The position numbers were made by a program, and so were the translations under genes. A DNA stretch of 64,000 nucleotides, from positions 40,141 through 104,140 of the forward strand of contig CALFFK010000001.1 of NCBI GenBank assembly GCA_937957975.1, given 5' to 3'. Under the pieces are notes generated by a model. It was not told the origin of the DNA, did not search any database, and saw nothing but the letters and a program-made list of their open reading frames with translations. Below are positions 27,186 through 36,469 of this stretch, one piece after another (the first letter of the stretch is position 1; each line of letters starts with the position of its first letter). Source of the stretch: an uncultured Neomegalonema sp. (GTDB lineage: Bacteria; Pseudomonadota; Alphaproteobacteria; Rhodobacterales; Rhodobacteraceae).

Positions 27186-27947
27186 CGTCGTTGTCACACC
27201 GCCATCGACGTAGAGGATATGGCCGTTCACGAAGCTGGAGGCATCAGAGGCCAGATAGATCGCCGCACCTGAGAGTTCCTCGACATTCCCCCAACGGCGT
27301 GATGGGGTACGACCTGTCAGCCAGTCAGTGAATTTCTCGTCCTTGACCAACGCCTCAGTCAGTTCTGTCTTGAAATAACCGGGGCCGATACCGTTCACCT
27401 GAATACCATGCGGCCCCCAGTCGATACACATGCCTTTGGTCAGCATCTTCAGCGCCCCTTTCGATGCGGCATAGGGAGCGATTGAAGGGCGTCCCAATTC
27501 ACTTTGGACAGAGCAGATATTGATAATCTTGCCCTTACCGCGCGGGATCATGCAGTTGGCAACGGCTTTCGAGACATAGAAAACCGAGTCGAGATTGGTA
27601 TCCATCAACTCGCGCCAGTCGCTTTCCGGGAATTCTTCGAGAGGTGCCCGCCGTTGGATACCTGCATTATTGACCAGAATATCAATGGGGGCGTGATCAC
27701 GCTCGATCCGGGGAATGGCCTCGGCCACCGCTTCGGCATCCGTCACATCGAATACCGCTTCATCAACCGTGATCCCTTCGGCACGCAGGGTTTCCGCAGC
27801 TTTCGACAGCTTGGCAGGGTCGCGACCGTTGAGAACGACCCGCGCCCCGGCCTGCCCCAGCCCCCACGCCAACGAAAGACCAATACCCTGACTCGAACCG
27901 GTGATGAGCGCCGTGCGGCCTTCGAGACTGAAAAGGGAGAGGGTCAT
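27180..27947 (-). CDS. idnO: Gluconate 5-dehydrogenase-like SDR
   Basis: A 255-residue SDR with TGSSQGIG, NNAGIQRRAPLEEFPE, the SVQSELGRP-containing active-site region and YAASKGALKM. The GIQRRAPLEEF and IINICSVQSELGRPSIAPY stretches are characteristic of the IdnO/Gno branch, which reduces 5-ketogluconate to gluconate. It is divergent from a zinc alcohol dehydrogenase of the IdnD type (99 bp apart), so the pair would make the idonate to 5-ketogluconate to gluconate route. No kinase or transporter of the idn operon accompanies them here except the LctP-type permease. Confidence 0.8.
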   Translation of the reverse strand: MTLSLFSLEGRTALITGSSQGIGLSLAWGLGQAGARVVLNGRDPAKLSKAAETLRAEGITVDEAVFDVTDAEAVAEAIPRIERDHAPIDILVNNAGIQRRAPLEEFPESDWRELMDTNLDSVFYVSKAVANCMIPRGKGKIINICSVQSELGRPSIAPYAASKGALKMLTKGMCIDWGPHGIQVNGIGPGYFKTELTEALVKDEKFTDWLTGRTPSRRWGNVEELSGAAIYLASDASSFVNGHILYVDGGVTTTL

Positions 27948-28045
27948 ATGGTTGGTCCTTTCGGCGAGACTTGATACACCCGAACTTGATCGGTTTCGAT
28001 TATGCGGCTTTTACGCATAGCCCGCCCTTACCGAAAGGTCATCCG

Positions 28046-29086
28046 ATGAAAGCCATCGTCATCCATGCCGCTCGCGATTTGCGCGTCGAAGACCGGGATG
28101 CTCCCGAACCGGGGCTTGGGGAAGTTGCAGTGGCGATCCGGGCGGGGGGCATCTGCGGGTCAGACCTGCATTATTATACGAATGGCGGATTCGGGGCGAT
28201 CCGGGTGATTGATCCGATGGTATTGGGCCATGAAGTCGCGGGCGAGATTGCGGCACTTGGGCCAGGAGTGAGCGGTTTGGCCGTGGGGGATCGGGTGGCC
28301 GTGAACCCCAGCCTGCCTTGCGGAGGATGCATATTCTGCTTGCGGGGTGAACCGAACCATTGCCTCGATATGCGGTTTTTCGGCAGCGCGATGCGGCGGC
28401 CTCATATTGATGGAGCCTTTCGCGAGACGCTGGTAACAGAGGCGACGCGCTGCGTAGTTATGTCCTCCACGATGTCTTTCGCGCAGGGTGCTTTTGCCGA
28501 ACCACTCGCAGTGGTTCTGAATGGTGTGCAGAAAGCCGGACCATTGATCGGACGGCGGGTGCATGTGGCCGGATGCGGCCCCATTGGAGCGCTGGCCGTG
28601 CTGGTGGCGCGAGGGGCGGGCGCAGCGGAGATTGTCGCAACGGATATAGTAGATCAAGCGCTGACGATTGCCCGCAATGTCGGGGCGGACCGGACGATCA
28701 ATATAGCGGAAACGCCCGGAGCAATGGACGCTTATAAGGAACATAAAGGATATTTCGACGTCATGTTCGAGGCGTCAGGGAATGGTGCCGCCTTGCGAAC
28801 CGGGCTGGAGATTGTGCGCCCCGGCGGCGTAATCGTCCAGCTCGGCCTCGGCGGCGATGTGACAGTGCCGCAGAACGTGATCGTCGCAAAAGAACTGACC
28901 GTACGCGGCACTTTCCGATTCCACGATGAATTTGCCATGGCCACACGCATGATTGCGGAGGGGCGGCTGGATGTGATGCCATTGTTGACCGAAACGCTGC
29001 CTGTCACTCGCGCCGAAGAAGCCTTCACACTGGCCGCCAACCGTAGCAGCGCGATGAAAGTACAGATCGAATTCAACCCTGCTTAA
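28046..29086 (+). CDS. idnD: L-idonate 5-dehydrogenase-like zinc alcohol dehydrogenase
   Basis: A 346-residue medium-chain zinc dehydrogenase starting at ATG 28046. Catalytic zinc ligands appear as GGICGSDLHYY and LGHEVAG; the structural zinc lobe is CGGCIFCLRGEPNHC with four Cys. The nucleotide fold has VAGCGPIGAL. The HYYTNGGFGAIRV and PHIDGAFRETLV segments resemble E. coli IdnD. With divergent idnO-like it would convert idonate to 5-ketogluconate. In-frame sequence upstream to 27971 is excluded, as ATG 28046 has a nearby AAAGG. A sorbitol dehydrogenase is the alternative. Confidence 0.82.
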   Translation: MKAIVIHAARDLRVEDRDAPEPGLGEVAVAIRAGGICGSDLHYYTNGGFGAIRVIDPMVLGHEVAGEIAALGPGVSGLAVGDRVAVNPSLPCGGCIFCLRGEPNHCLDMRFFGSAMRRPHIDGAFRETLVTEATRCVVMSSTMSFAQGAFAEPLAVVLNGVQKAGPLIGRRVHVAGCGPIGALAVLVARGAGAAEIVATDIVDQALTIARNVGADRTINIAETPGAMDAYKEHKGYFDVMFEASGNGAALRTGLEIVRPGGVIVQLGLGGDVTVPQNVIVAKELTVRGTFRFHDEFAMATRMIAEGRLDVMPLLTETLPVTRAEEAFTLAANRSSAMKVQIEFNPA

Positions 29087-29297
29087 AGTCACCGATAAGA
29101 GTGCAGGAAATAGCGTGCCTTCGCTGGCAATGATTTCCTACCCCATGCGTCTGTCGCATAGTGGGCCAATCTGATTTCAACCATAACGCGATACCATGAG
29201 CGCATGGGACCTTTAATCTGACGACAAATACGACCGTCTGTAACTACCTTGCAGTTGTATTTATATCTTATAAATCAACCATAACAATTGTGTTATT

Positions 29298-31256
29298 ATG
29301 AAACAGTTAAAATATTCGGCATTGTGGTGCAGGAATCAGAAAATCAATGGGCGAATCATCATGAGTTTCATCTCTCACTTAGATCGGCCCCAAGGCGGGC
29401 TACCCAATATCGCCTCTCTATTTGAAAAATTTAGCGCAAGTTTATCAAATAGTGCAAAGGGTGGAAACCAAGGTCAGTCAAACCAGGGCGGCGACCTGTC
29501 ACCGAGTGACAAACTACGCCCCACTAGCCCATTAGTTGTGCCTCAAAATGAGACAATTGATTCAGGCGCAGGAACTTCAGCGCCAGGCGTTGTAGTTTCG
29601 CTTTCTGGGCAAGGGACCAACCCGGACGCATCGTTACTAAACCAAGGAACGATTGTTGGGCGAGGCCAGGCTCCCGCATCCGAAGCTGCCGCAGGGGATG
29701 GCGTTCGTTTCGAAGGCCCCCGCCCCGCCGATGGTAGTTATACGCCTGCAACACTCACAGGTAACGTTGTGAACCAAGGCAGCATCTCATCAGAAAGCGA
29801 AGTCGGCTCAACGTCGGGGGTACGCTTTGTGGATGGTGTAGGCGTTCAAGGTAATGTCATCAACCGCGAAGGCGGCGAGATTTCCGGCACGAACAACGGC
29901 GTTTATTTTGGTGAAGGCGACCACTCAGGCGGACGGTTCGTGAATGCGGGCACTGTAAGCTCGGACAGCCGCGCCGTGAACATTGATGGTGATGGCCTAC
30001 AGGTCGTCAATTCCGGCAGCATCGTCGGCACTGGCGATCAGCGCAACGGTACGGTTTACTCCGACAACACAGCCAGCAACTTCGACGTCATCAATACTGG
30101 CAGCGGTGTCATTGATGCCGGTGAAGGCAATGAAGGCGCAGGGATTTCGCTGTCGTTCGAAGCTGACGGCAGCAATGGCGACGTCAATGTCATCAACCGG
30201 GGTACTATTGCTGGACGCGGTCAGGCCGATGCATCCGCAGCGACCGCTGGCGATGGCATCCGCCTGGAAGGCAACCGAAGTGCTGACGGTGTGCCACCGG
30301 GCGTGTTTGAAGGCAATGTCGTGAACCGGGGCAGCATTTCCTCGGAAAGCGGTGTCGGTGCGACATCAGGCTTCCGCGCAGTCGATGGTCTGGGCGTTCA
30401 GGGGAATGTCATCAACCGCGAAGGCGGCGAGATTTCCGGGGCCAATAACGGGGTCTATTTCGGTGAAGGCGATCACTCAGGCGGACGGTTCGTGAATGCG
30501 GGTACTGTAAGCTCTGACAGCCGCGCCGTGAACATTGATGGTGATGGCCTACAGGTCGTCAATTCCGGCAGCATCGTCGGCACAGGCGACCAGCGCAACG
30601 GTACGTTCTATGGCGACGGATCAGCTGAAAACTTCAGCGTTACCAATACCGATAGCGGTGTAATCGACGCTGGCGAAGGCAATAACGGCTCCGGTCTCGC
30701 CCTTGAAATTGGCAATGAAACCGAAGACCTTGTGGATGGTAGCATCAACAACGCTGGCACAATTCAAGGACGTGGAACCGGGGACACAGCAACAGCAATC
30801 GGCCACGGGATTCGCCTTAACGGCGGTGCAGGAACCGAGGGAACCGCAACCTTCACGGGTGATATTGTTAATAGCGGAAGCATTGCAGGGTCAGCAGACA
30901 GCGAGACAGCAGCAGGTATCAGCATCGAAGAGGTTGGCGTTAGCGGGCCTATCGTAAATACCGGATCAATCTCAGGATCGGTTAATGCAATTGATGCTTC
31001 AACCGCGACCAGCGGCATTACCATTGAGAATTCCGGTGATATTGATGGTAATGTGATACTATCGGCCAACGATGATGTGTTCACGTTGACAGACGGTGGG
31101 ACAGTTGATGGTTTGATCGACGGCGGTGCAGGGTTCGATACGCTCAATCTTGATTTTGCAGATCAAGCGGCGGCAGTTGAATTTACCAGTAGCTCAGAGG
31201 TCAGCGGCTTCGAGCGGGTAAACGTCAACGGGATTCAGTTCAACGTGCCAGCTTAA
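29298..31256 (+). CDS. Repetitive beta-helix (adhesin-like) protein
   Basis: A 652-residue Asn/Gly/Ser-rich protein made of short strand-turn units (NxGxIxG, VNxGSIxS), as in the passenger of autotransporters and polymorphic adhesins. Two near-identical long units and a third degenerate one are present (see repeat entries). The C-terminus has NDDVFTLTDGG followed by GGAGFDTLNLDF, like RTX-type calcium-binding turns. There is no clear Sec signal and no C-terminal beta-barrel, so it may use type I secretion or be a truncated passenger. Start could be ATG 29298 or ATG 29361; neither has a strong ribosome-binding site. Preceding 211 bp are AT-rich and gene-free. Confidence 0.7.
   Translation: MKQLKYSALWCRNQKINGRIIMSFISHLDRPQGGLPNIASLFEKFSASLSNSAKGGNQGQSNQGGDLSPSDKLRPTSPLVVPQNETIDSGAGTSAPGVVVSLSGQGTNPDASLLNQGTIVGRGQAPASEAAAGDGVRFEGPRPADGSYTPATLTGNVVNQGSISSESEVGSTSGVRFVDGVGVQGNVINREGGEISGTNNGVYFGEGDHSGGRFVNAGTVSSDSRAVNIDGDGLQVVNSGSIVGTGDQRNGTVYSDNTASNFDVINTGSGVIDAGEGNEGAGISLSFEADGSNGDVNVINRGTIAGRGQADASAATAGDGIRLEGNRSADGVPPGVFEGNVVNRGSISSESGVGATSGFRAVDGLGVQGNVINREGGEISGANNGVYFGEGDHSGGRFVNAGTVSSDSRAVNIDGDGLQVVNSGSIVGTGDQRNGTFYGDGSAENFSVTNTDSGVIDAGEGNNGSGLALEIGNETEDLVDGSINNAGTIQGRGTGDTATAIGHGIRLNGGAGTEGTATFTGDIVNSGSIAGSADSETAAGISIEEVGVSGPIVNTGSISGSVNAIDASTATSGITIENSGDIDGNVILSANDDVFTLTDGGTVDGLIDGGAGFDTLNLDFADQAAAVEFTSSSEVSGFERVNVNGIQFNVPA
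29640..30194 (+). repeat. Beta-helix protein internal repeat, unit 1
   Basis: First of two long coding repeats of about 184 codons. It starts with NQGTIVGRGQ and includes VNINREGGEIS- and FVNAGTVSSDSRAVN-type strands. Bases 29841-30060 recur almost unchanged 552 bp downstream. One extra codon relative to unit 2 lies in the PADGSYTPATL segment. Confidence 0.8.
30195..30746 (+). repeat. Beta-helix protein internal repeat, unit 2
   Basis: Second copy of the long unit, starting NRGTIAGRGQ. The core 30393-30612 matches 29841-30060 with only scattered third-position changes, which points to recent duplication or gene conversion. A third, decayed copy begins near 30747 (NNAGTIQGRG) and lacks most of the conserved core. 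Confidence 0.8.
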
Positions 31257-31303
31257 AGTTTCCGATAAGGGATCAGAAAATCCGGCTTTCAGCCGCAACC
31301 CGC

Positions 31304-31328
31304 AGCCACCGGCTTTCAGTCGGTGGCT
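31304..31328 (+). terminator. Hairpin AGCCACCG/CGGTGGCT
   Basis: A perfect 8-bp GC-rich stem with a 9-base loop (arms 31304-31311 and 31321-31328) followed by GTTTA, 48 bp after the stop of the beta-helix gene. A weak U-tract makes it a plausible but not ideal intrinsic terminator. Confidence 0.5.
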
Positions 31329-31422
31329 GTTTACGTAAATGCATTAGTGAAACCCTCTCTCAATATCCTTGTCGTACACCTGCCGGAAATGGCGCATGAC
31401 GCCCTTCGAGCAGGAGCCCGAC

Positions 31423-32034
31423 ATGAAGATCGCGACCCCTTTGACGGCAGCCATAGCCTTGCTGATCCTCTCGGCTTGTGGTGATGAGACATCGACCAAT
31501 TCCCAAAGCCCTGGCCAGGAACGACAGGTTGAACGCCCCGCACTACTATCCGGCGAATCGGTCGAAGTCGCAAAAGCCAAACCCGAACCAGAGCCAGCCG
31601 ATGCAGTAATCGCTTTTCGGGGAGAGGATGGAGAATTGGCCCTTGGCCGCAAGGCCTTGCAGATGGTCTCTCCCGTTCACGATGCGGAAAACGATGTCTG
31701 GTCGGTCTTTGTGCAGTTGGACGAGCCTGCCGCCGAAAAATTTTACACTCTAACAACCAAGACCAGCGGTGAAGCCCTGTCCATCGTCGTGGACGATATG
31801 ATTGTCAGCACGCCAGTGCTTGAAAATCCTGTTTATGGGGGCGGATTCGTCTTCGACGTCGATAATGGCGATGCAGCCAGCGCCGTCGTTGCCGCTCTAA
31901 CCGGCGAGAAACAAAACATCGCCATGCCACAGGAAATCGCCGCAGAAGATGCTCTGCCTGAAACCACTGAAGAACCGGCAGAAGAAGTCGCCAGCATCGA
32001 AAGCGACGCGGGTAAGGCGAACGACGAAGAATAA
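31423..32034 (+). CDS. Predicted lipoprotein with SecDF-P1-like domain, function unknown
   Basis: A 203-residue protein with start ATG 31423 behind CAGGAG. The N-terminus MKIATPLTAAIALLILSAC has a good lipobox, placing the lipid on Cys19. The middle part, with VSVFVQLDEPAAEKFYTLT-like order and a VVDDMIVSTPVLENPVYGG strand, resembles the periplasmic P1-head fold found in SecD (FxTxxxxxxxG, VISxPVI). The C-terminus is an acidic Glu-rich tail. It is likely anchored in the inner or outer membrane facing the periplasm. The SecD resemblance is suggestive only and no specific partner is seen nearby. Confidence 0.65.
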   Translation: MKIATPLTAAIALLILSACGDETSTNSQSPGQERQVERPALLSGESVEVAKAKPEPEPADAVIAFRGEDGELALGRKALQMVSPVHDAENDVWSVFVQLDEPAAEKFYTLTTKTSGEALSIVVDDMIVSTPVLENPVYGGGFVFDVDNGDAASAVVAALTGEKQNIAMPQEIAAEDALPETTEEPAEEVASIESDAGKANDEE

Positions 32035-32143
32035 CGATCTTTCAGACTGACAGGAATATCTGCATCGCTCCGCCCCGAAAAAGGGGTGGGGCGAGTTTGT
32101 ATTCAGGGTTCAGCAAAGCACCAAATCCGATTATGCCTCAAGG

Positions 32144-33259
32144 ATGGATACCTTTGAAATCGACACAGTGGTCATCGGTGCAGGTGTGGTCGGACTGGCC
32201 ATCAGCCGTGCGCTCGCCATGGCGGGCCATGAAACGCTGATCCTGGAAAAGAATGCAGTCTTCGGTGAGGAAACAAGCGCACGAAACTCCGAAGTTATCC
32301 ACGCGGGCATTTATTATGATGCGGGATCAGCGAAGGCCCGACATTGCGTCGCCGGAAAACAACAACTTTACGAATATTGTGAGCGCAACGGCATTGCCCA
32401 TCGCCGCTGTGGCAAGCTGATAGTCGCAACAAATGCGGCAGAAAGTGCGCGGCTGGAAGGCATCGCCACAAAGGCCGCAGCGAACGGAGTGGATGATCTC
32501 GCCTGTATCGACGGCGCATCAGCGGCGGCAATGGAGCCAGCCTTGTCAGTCGATAGCGCCCTCCTCTCCCCTTCCACAGGCATTGTGGACAGCCACGCAC
32601 TCATGCTCGCCTATCTGGGCGAAGCAGAAGTCCATGGTGCGCAACTCGTGACCCATGCGCCTATCGTCGGTGGATCATTGAGAGAAGACGAACAGATTGA
32701 TCTTGCGATTGGGGGCGATGCACCGATGCGGCTTATTGCGCGCCATGTGGTTAATGCGGCTGGCCTTTGGGCGCAGGATGTGGCGGTACGGATCGACGGA
32801 CTACCTGCCCCTCCCGTACGAGCATTGGTGAAGGGCAACTACTTTGCACTGACGGGCCGCGCCCCCTTTACAAGGCTGATCTATCCCGTGCCGGTCGATG
32901 GTGGTCTGGGCGTTCATCTGACGCTCGATATGGCAGGGCGCGCAAAGTTCGGACCGGATACAGAGTGGCTGAACAGCGACGACCCCGCCGCCATCGACTA
33001 CACCGTCAATCCTGCGCGGGGCGAGGCATTCTACGAAGCGATCCGTCGTTACTGGCCCGCTCTGCCCAATGACGCGCTTGCCGCTGATTATGCAGGGGTC
33101 CGGCCCAAGGTCGCCGGTGATGCCTATCCAGATTTCCATATCGAAGGGCCGGAAACGCACGGCCTGATGGGCCATGTGATGCTCTATGGTATCGAATCCC
33201 CCGGCCTGACGTCTTCACTTTCAATCGGGGATGAAGTTCTGGCGAAGCTACGATCCTGA
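32144..33259 (+). CDS. FAD-dependent oxidoreductase, L-2-hydroxyglutarate oxidase-like
   Basis: A 371-residue DAO-fold flavoenzyme. [16 protein letters not shown] is the dinucleotide motif; [16 protein letters not shown] is the characteristic signature of the LhgO/L2HGDH group, and [19 protein letters not shown] and [21 protein letters not shown] are near the C-terminus as in that group. Such enzymes oxidise L-2-hydroxyglutarate to 2-oxoglutarate, passing electrons to oxygen or quinone. It stands alone between the lipoprotein and a convergent DMT gene. The SARNSE and IESPGLT motifs make the family assignment firm; substrate is inferred. Confidence 0.82.
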   Translation: MDTFEIDTVVIGAGVVGLAISRALAMAGHETLILEKNAVFGEETSARNSEVIHAGIYYDAGSAKARHCVAGKQQLYEYCERNGIAHRRCGKLIVATNAAESARLEGIATKAAANGVDDLACIDGASAAAMEPALSVDSALLSPSTGIVDSHALMLAYLGEAEVHGAQLVTHAPIVGGSLREDEQIDLAIGGDAPMRLIARHVVNAAGLWAQDVAVRIDGLPAPPVRALVKGNYFALTGRAPFTRLIYPVPVDGGLGVHLTLDMAGRAKFGPDTEWLNSDDPAAIDYTVNPARGEAFYEAIRRYWPALPNDALAADYAGVRPKVAGDAYPDFHIEGPETHGLMGHVMLYGIESPGLTSSLSIGDEVLAKLRS

Positions 33260-33315
33260 TTATTCGACACAGATCGAGTTGGTCCACGATTTTTTGGAGT
33301 ATGGGAATATGGTTG

Positions 33316-34200
33316 TCAGGGGCGCTCGCGCATCACCAATGCAACGCCGATAACCGCAAGAACTATACCGCACAGGGCGGCGAGACCAAAGGTTTCACCG
33401 AACAGTGCCCAGCTCATAATCGCCGTGCAGGGCGGCATCAGAAAGAAGAGGCTGGCCACACGCCCCGCCGAATCCTGACGTATCAGCAGCATAAGCAGGC
33501 CCACCGCTCCCAGTGACAGAACAATCACCAGCCAGCCCAACGCAAAGACAAACTCGCCTGTCCATTCGATCCGGTTCGTTTCCAGAATCAAGGCAAGCGG
33601 CGCAAGTACAGCCAGGGCAGCGGCGAACTGGATCGCCGCTCCTCCGCGCATGGGTGCGCCTGCGCAGAACCGCTTTTGGTAGAGCGTCGCGACCGAAATC
33701 GACAGTAGCGACATGAGGCAAAGACCAACACCAACCGGATTGCCAAGCCCTGCCGTCAGCTTTTCTGCTACCACCAGCGCAACGCCCGTAATGCCAAGAC
33801 CAAGGCCAACCCATTGCCGCCGTGTCATCGTCTCACCCAACACCCATCGCGCAAGGAAAGCGGTCAGGATGGGTTGCATACTCACGATCAACGCCGAGAC
33901 TGCCGCTTCGGTACCAAAGGAAATCGCCGCAAAAACCCCACCAAGATAGGCGGCATGTAACAAAATACCGACCAGAGCCAGATGCACGGCCTGCCTTGCT
34001 GTCGGCCATGAGCTGCCCGCCAGAATTGTCCAGAGGGTCAGGGCAACAGTGGCAAGGGCAAAGCGGACAGAAAGAAAGGTGAGCGGTTCTGCATAGGGAA
34101 GGCCAAATTTCGCGCCGATGAATCCTGTACTCCACAGCACAACGAACAGCGGGGCAGCCATCGTTCCGAGTGTGAGGAAAGACCCACGTTCGACATTCAT
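33316..34200 (-). CDS. DMT-family (EamA) transporter
   Basis: A 294-residue, ten-helix membrane protein with two EamA repeats. The first ends with a GVALVVAEKL strand and the second contains QFAAALAVLAPL and the Pro-rich MPPCTAIMSWALFGE helix. The N-terminal WSTGFIGAKFGLPYAEPLTFL is typical of the RhaT/EamA group. Divergent from the regA gene (73 bp between starts) and convergent with the LhgO-like gene. Substrate unknown. Confidence 0.85.
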   Translation of the reverse strand: MNVERGSFLTLGTMAAPLFVVLWSTGFIGAKFGLPYAEPLTFLSVRFALATVALTLWTILAGSSWPTARQAVHLALVGILLHAAYLGGVFAAISFGTEAAVSALIVSMQPILTAFLARWVLGETMTRRQWVGLGLGITGVALVVAEKLTAGLGNPVGVGLCLMSLLSISVATLYQKRFCAGAPMRGGAAIQFAAALAVLAPLALILETNRIEWTGEFVFALGWLVIVLSLGAVGLLMLLIRQDSAGRVASLFFLMPPCTAIMSWALFGETFGLAALCGIVLAVIGVALVMRERP

Positions 34201-34273
34201 CTAACGATACGACTGGACAATGCAGCTTTCGCCTATACTTCGCCGCTATGGCTTTTGTGGAGAAATCTTGGAA

Positions 34274-34828
34274 ATGGCAATCAAAGAGCTATCACCGATT
34301 GGGGACGATGCAAGCTTGCTGATCGTCGATGACGATGCGCCGTTCCGCATACGCCTTGCCCGTGCGATGGAGGGGCGCGGTTTCAACACAACCGCGCTCG
34401 AAAGCATCGAGGAAGGCATCGCGCATGTGCGCCGCTCGCCACCCGCTTATGCGGTGATCGACTTGCGGCTGGAAGATGGGAACGGCCTTGATGTCGTCGC
34501 GGAAATCCGCCGAACACGCGAGGATGCACGGGTCATTGTGCTGACTGGCTATGGCGCGATTGCAACTGCCGTAGCGGCGGTGCGGGCCGGGGCAGTGGAT
34601 TATCTGGCCAAACCCGCCGATGCGGACGATATTGAAAGCGCCCTGCGCGCGCCTGACTCAGGAAAACCGCCCCCTCCAGAAAACCCAATGTCTGCCGACC
34701 GGGTACGGTGGGAACATATCCAGCGGGTGTTCGAATTGTGCGACCGCAATGTCTCGGAAACTGCGCGCCGTCTCAATATGCATCGCCGGACCTTACAGCG
34801 GATATTGGCCAAGCGTAGCCCGCGATAG
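34274..34828 (+). CDS. regA: RegA/PrrA/ActR-type redox response regulator
   Basis: A 184-residue two-domain regulator starting at ATG 34274; 184 residues is the canonical RegA length. The receiver domain has the acidic pocket LLIVDDD, the phosphoacceptor Asp63 in YAVIDLRLEDG, and the KPAD region. A short Pro-rich linker (SGKPPPPENP) leads to the Fis-like helix-turn-helix CDRNVSETARRLNMHRRTLQRIL. The RegB/RegA system controls respiration, carbon and nitrogen fixation in alphaproteobacteria. The kinase regB and senC, usually adjacent, are not in the window, so the regulator is an orphan here. An upstream in-frame GTG or ATG to 34220 is less likely. Confidence 0.9.
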   Translation: MAIKELSPIGDDASLLIVDDDAPFRIRLARAMEGRGFNTTALESIEEGIAHVRRSPPAYAVIDLRLEDGNGLDVVAEIRRTREDARVIVLTGYGAIATAVAAVRAGAVDYLAKPADADDIESALRAPDSGKPPPPENPMSADRVRWEHIQRVFELCDRNVSETARRLNMHRRTLQRILAKRSPR

Positions 34829-34925
34829 CGGAAAACCCGCCTTCGGGATTGTGCAAATTTTACGTGGACGTGGAACAAGAGGGGCGGCATGACGGGCAGA
34901 TGATCCCGCAGGTTCAGGAGAATCC

Positions 34926-35498
34926 ATGCCGCAACCCAACCACGTCACGCGCCTGAAGCCCGCCGATGAAGACGGGCTGGACGATGATCTGAAGGCATAT
35001 TTCGCCAAATGTATGGAAAAGCTGGGCATGGTGCCGAATGTGCTGCGCGCCTATGCGCTGCGCCCTGAAAAGCTGCGCAGTTTTTCGCTCACGTATAATG
35101 AGTTGATGCTGGGGGAATCGGGCCTGTCAAAGCTGGAACGCGAGATGATTGCGGTGACGGTTTCTGCGGCAAACCGCTGTTATTATTGTCTCGTTGCCCA
35201 TGGACAGGCCGTGCGGGCGCTATCGGAAGACCCCGAACTTGGCGAGATGATCGCGTTCAATTACCGGGTCGCGGGATTGCCGCCACGCCAGAGAATCATG
35301 CTCGATTTCGCTTGGAAGCTGTCGGTAACACCACAGGATATTGTAGAAGAAGATCGGGAGGCATTGCGCGTAACAGGGTTTTCGGATGAAGACATCTTCG
35401 ACATCTGCGACGTGACCGGGTTCTTCAATTACACGAACCGGGTGGCCCATGGCACTGACATGATGCCGAACGCTGAATACCACGCGATGAATCGATGA
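34926..35498 (+). CDS. Peroxidase-related enzyme, AhpD/CMD family
   Basis: A 190-residue alkylhydroperoxidase-like protein. The core CMD domain holds SGLSKLEREMIAVTVSAANRCYYCLVAHGQAV, with the redox pair Cys-Tyr-Tyr-Cys and the downstream His that complete the AhpD charge-relay motif (Glu-CxxC-His). Length and the N-terminal extension fit the uncharacterised peroxidase-related family. It probably reduces peroxides or handles oxidised thiols. It overlaps the following DMT transporter by ATGA, an arrangement that suggests cotranscription but no obvious joint role. Confidence 0.82.
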   Translation: MPQPNHVTRLKPADEDGLDDDLKAYFAKCMEKLGMVPNVLRAYALRPEKLRSFSLTYNELMLGESGLSKLEREMIAVTVSAANRCYYCLVAHGQAVRALSEDPELGEMIAFNYRVAGLPPRQRIMLDFAWKLSVTPQDIVEEDREALRVTGFSDEDIFDICDVTGFFNYTNRVAHGTDMMPNAEYHAMNR

Positions 35499-36409
35499 CA
35501 GCGCCGCGCTCCGACGCCTCAACGGGTAAGCTGGTGTCCTTGATGATGCTCGCCCTTGCGCTGCTGGCTGTGCAGGATGCGATGGCCAAGGCGTTGGGCG
35601 AAGCGATCTCGATCTGGCAGTTCCATCTTGTCCGCTCGATCTTCATAGTAGGATTGATCGGCGTTTACGCATGGATCAAGGGCGTCGGGCCGGGGCTGAC
35701 TGTGCATAACCCCGGCTGGGCTGTGCTGCGCGGAGCGCTGATGTATGCCGCGTTCCTGCTGTTCTATCTGTCGATGACTCTCGCCAGCTTTTCACTGTCG
35801 GCAGCGGCGTTTTTCACGATGCCATTATATATCACCTTGCTTGGCATTGTCTTTGGAGGTGAACGGGCAAGCAAAACGCGGTTGGCGGCACTGGCGGCTG
35901 GCTTTCTCGGTGTGTTGCTGATCGTGCAGCCCTGGGCAGAACGACCTGCCTTCGAGTTGATCTATGCGCTGGCCGGGGCGGTTTGTTACGCTCTCGCCAT
36001 GTCGATGACGCGGTTGAAGCTGTCCGGGGATGGTTCAGCGGGCATCTATACAGTACAATGCCTCGTCTATTTGCAGGTTTCGATCGTGGCGATCATGGTG
36101 CTCGATCTGACCGGGCCGCCCCCTGACGCACTGCCCTTCCTGCTAACAGGCTGGACGGTACCGCCGGGGGGATTGTGGTGGATATTGGTTGCCACCGCTG
36201 TCACCCACCTTGCCGGATCGCTGGCATTGATCCGCGCCTATCAGAGCGGAGAGGCAGGCATGGTCGGGCCACTGGAGTATATGTATCTGCCAATGGCAAC
36301 GATGCTCGATATTGCGATTTGGGGCGTGACGCCAACGGTGACAACATTGGCGGGTATGGCCCTGATCGCGGCGGCGGGTATTACAATTGCACGCGCGGGC
36401 GCTCGATAA
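35495..36409 (+). CDS. DMT-family (EamA) transporter
   Basis: A 304-residue ten-helix membrane protein starting inside the stop of the preceding gene (ATGA). Repeats begin at about residues 15 and 160; the first has MYAAFLLFYLSMTLASFSLSAAAFFTMPLYITLLG, typical of the RarD/YdcZ-like EamA group. A close paralog follows 60 bp downstream on the same strand, sharing LLxVMxLALLAVQDAMxK and the helix order, so the two may have arisen by tandem duplication. Substrate unknown. Confidence 0.86.
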   Translation: MTAPRSDASTGKLVSLMMLALALLAVQDAMAKALGEAISIWQFHLVRSIFIVGLIGVYAWIKGVGPGLTVHNPGWAVLRGALMYAAFLLFYLSMTLASFSLSAAAFFTMPLYITLLGIVFGGERASKTRLAALAAGFLGVLLIVQPWAERPAFELIYALAGAVCYALAMSMTRLKLSGDGSAGIYTVQCLVYLQVSIVAIMVLDLTGPPPDALPFLLTGWTVPPGGLWWILVATAVTHLAGSLALIRAYQSGEAGMVGPLEYMYLPMATMLDIAIWGVTPTVTTLAGMALIAAAGITIARAGAR

Positions 36410-36469
36410 CGCCATAGAGATGTCGCGAACTGGCGCGCAGTATCGCACTGGGCATTGCTATCTGGTTGA

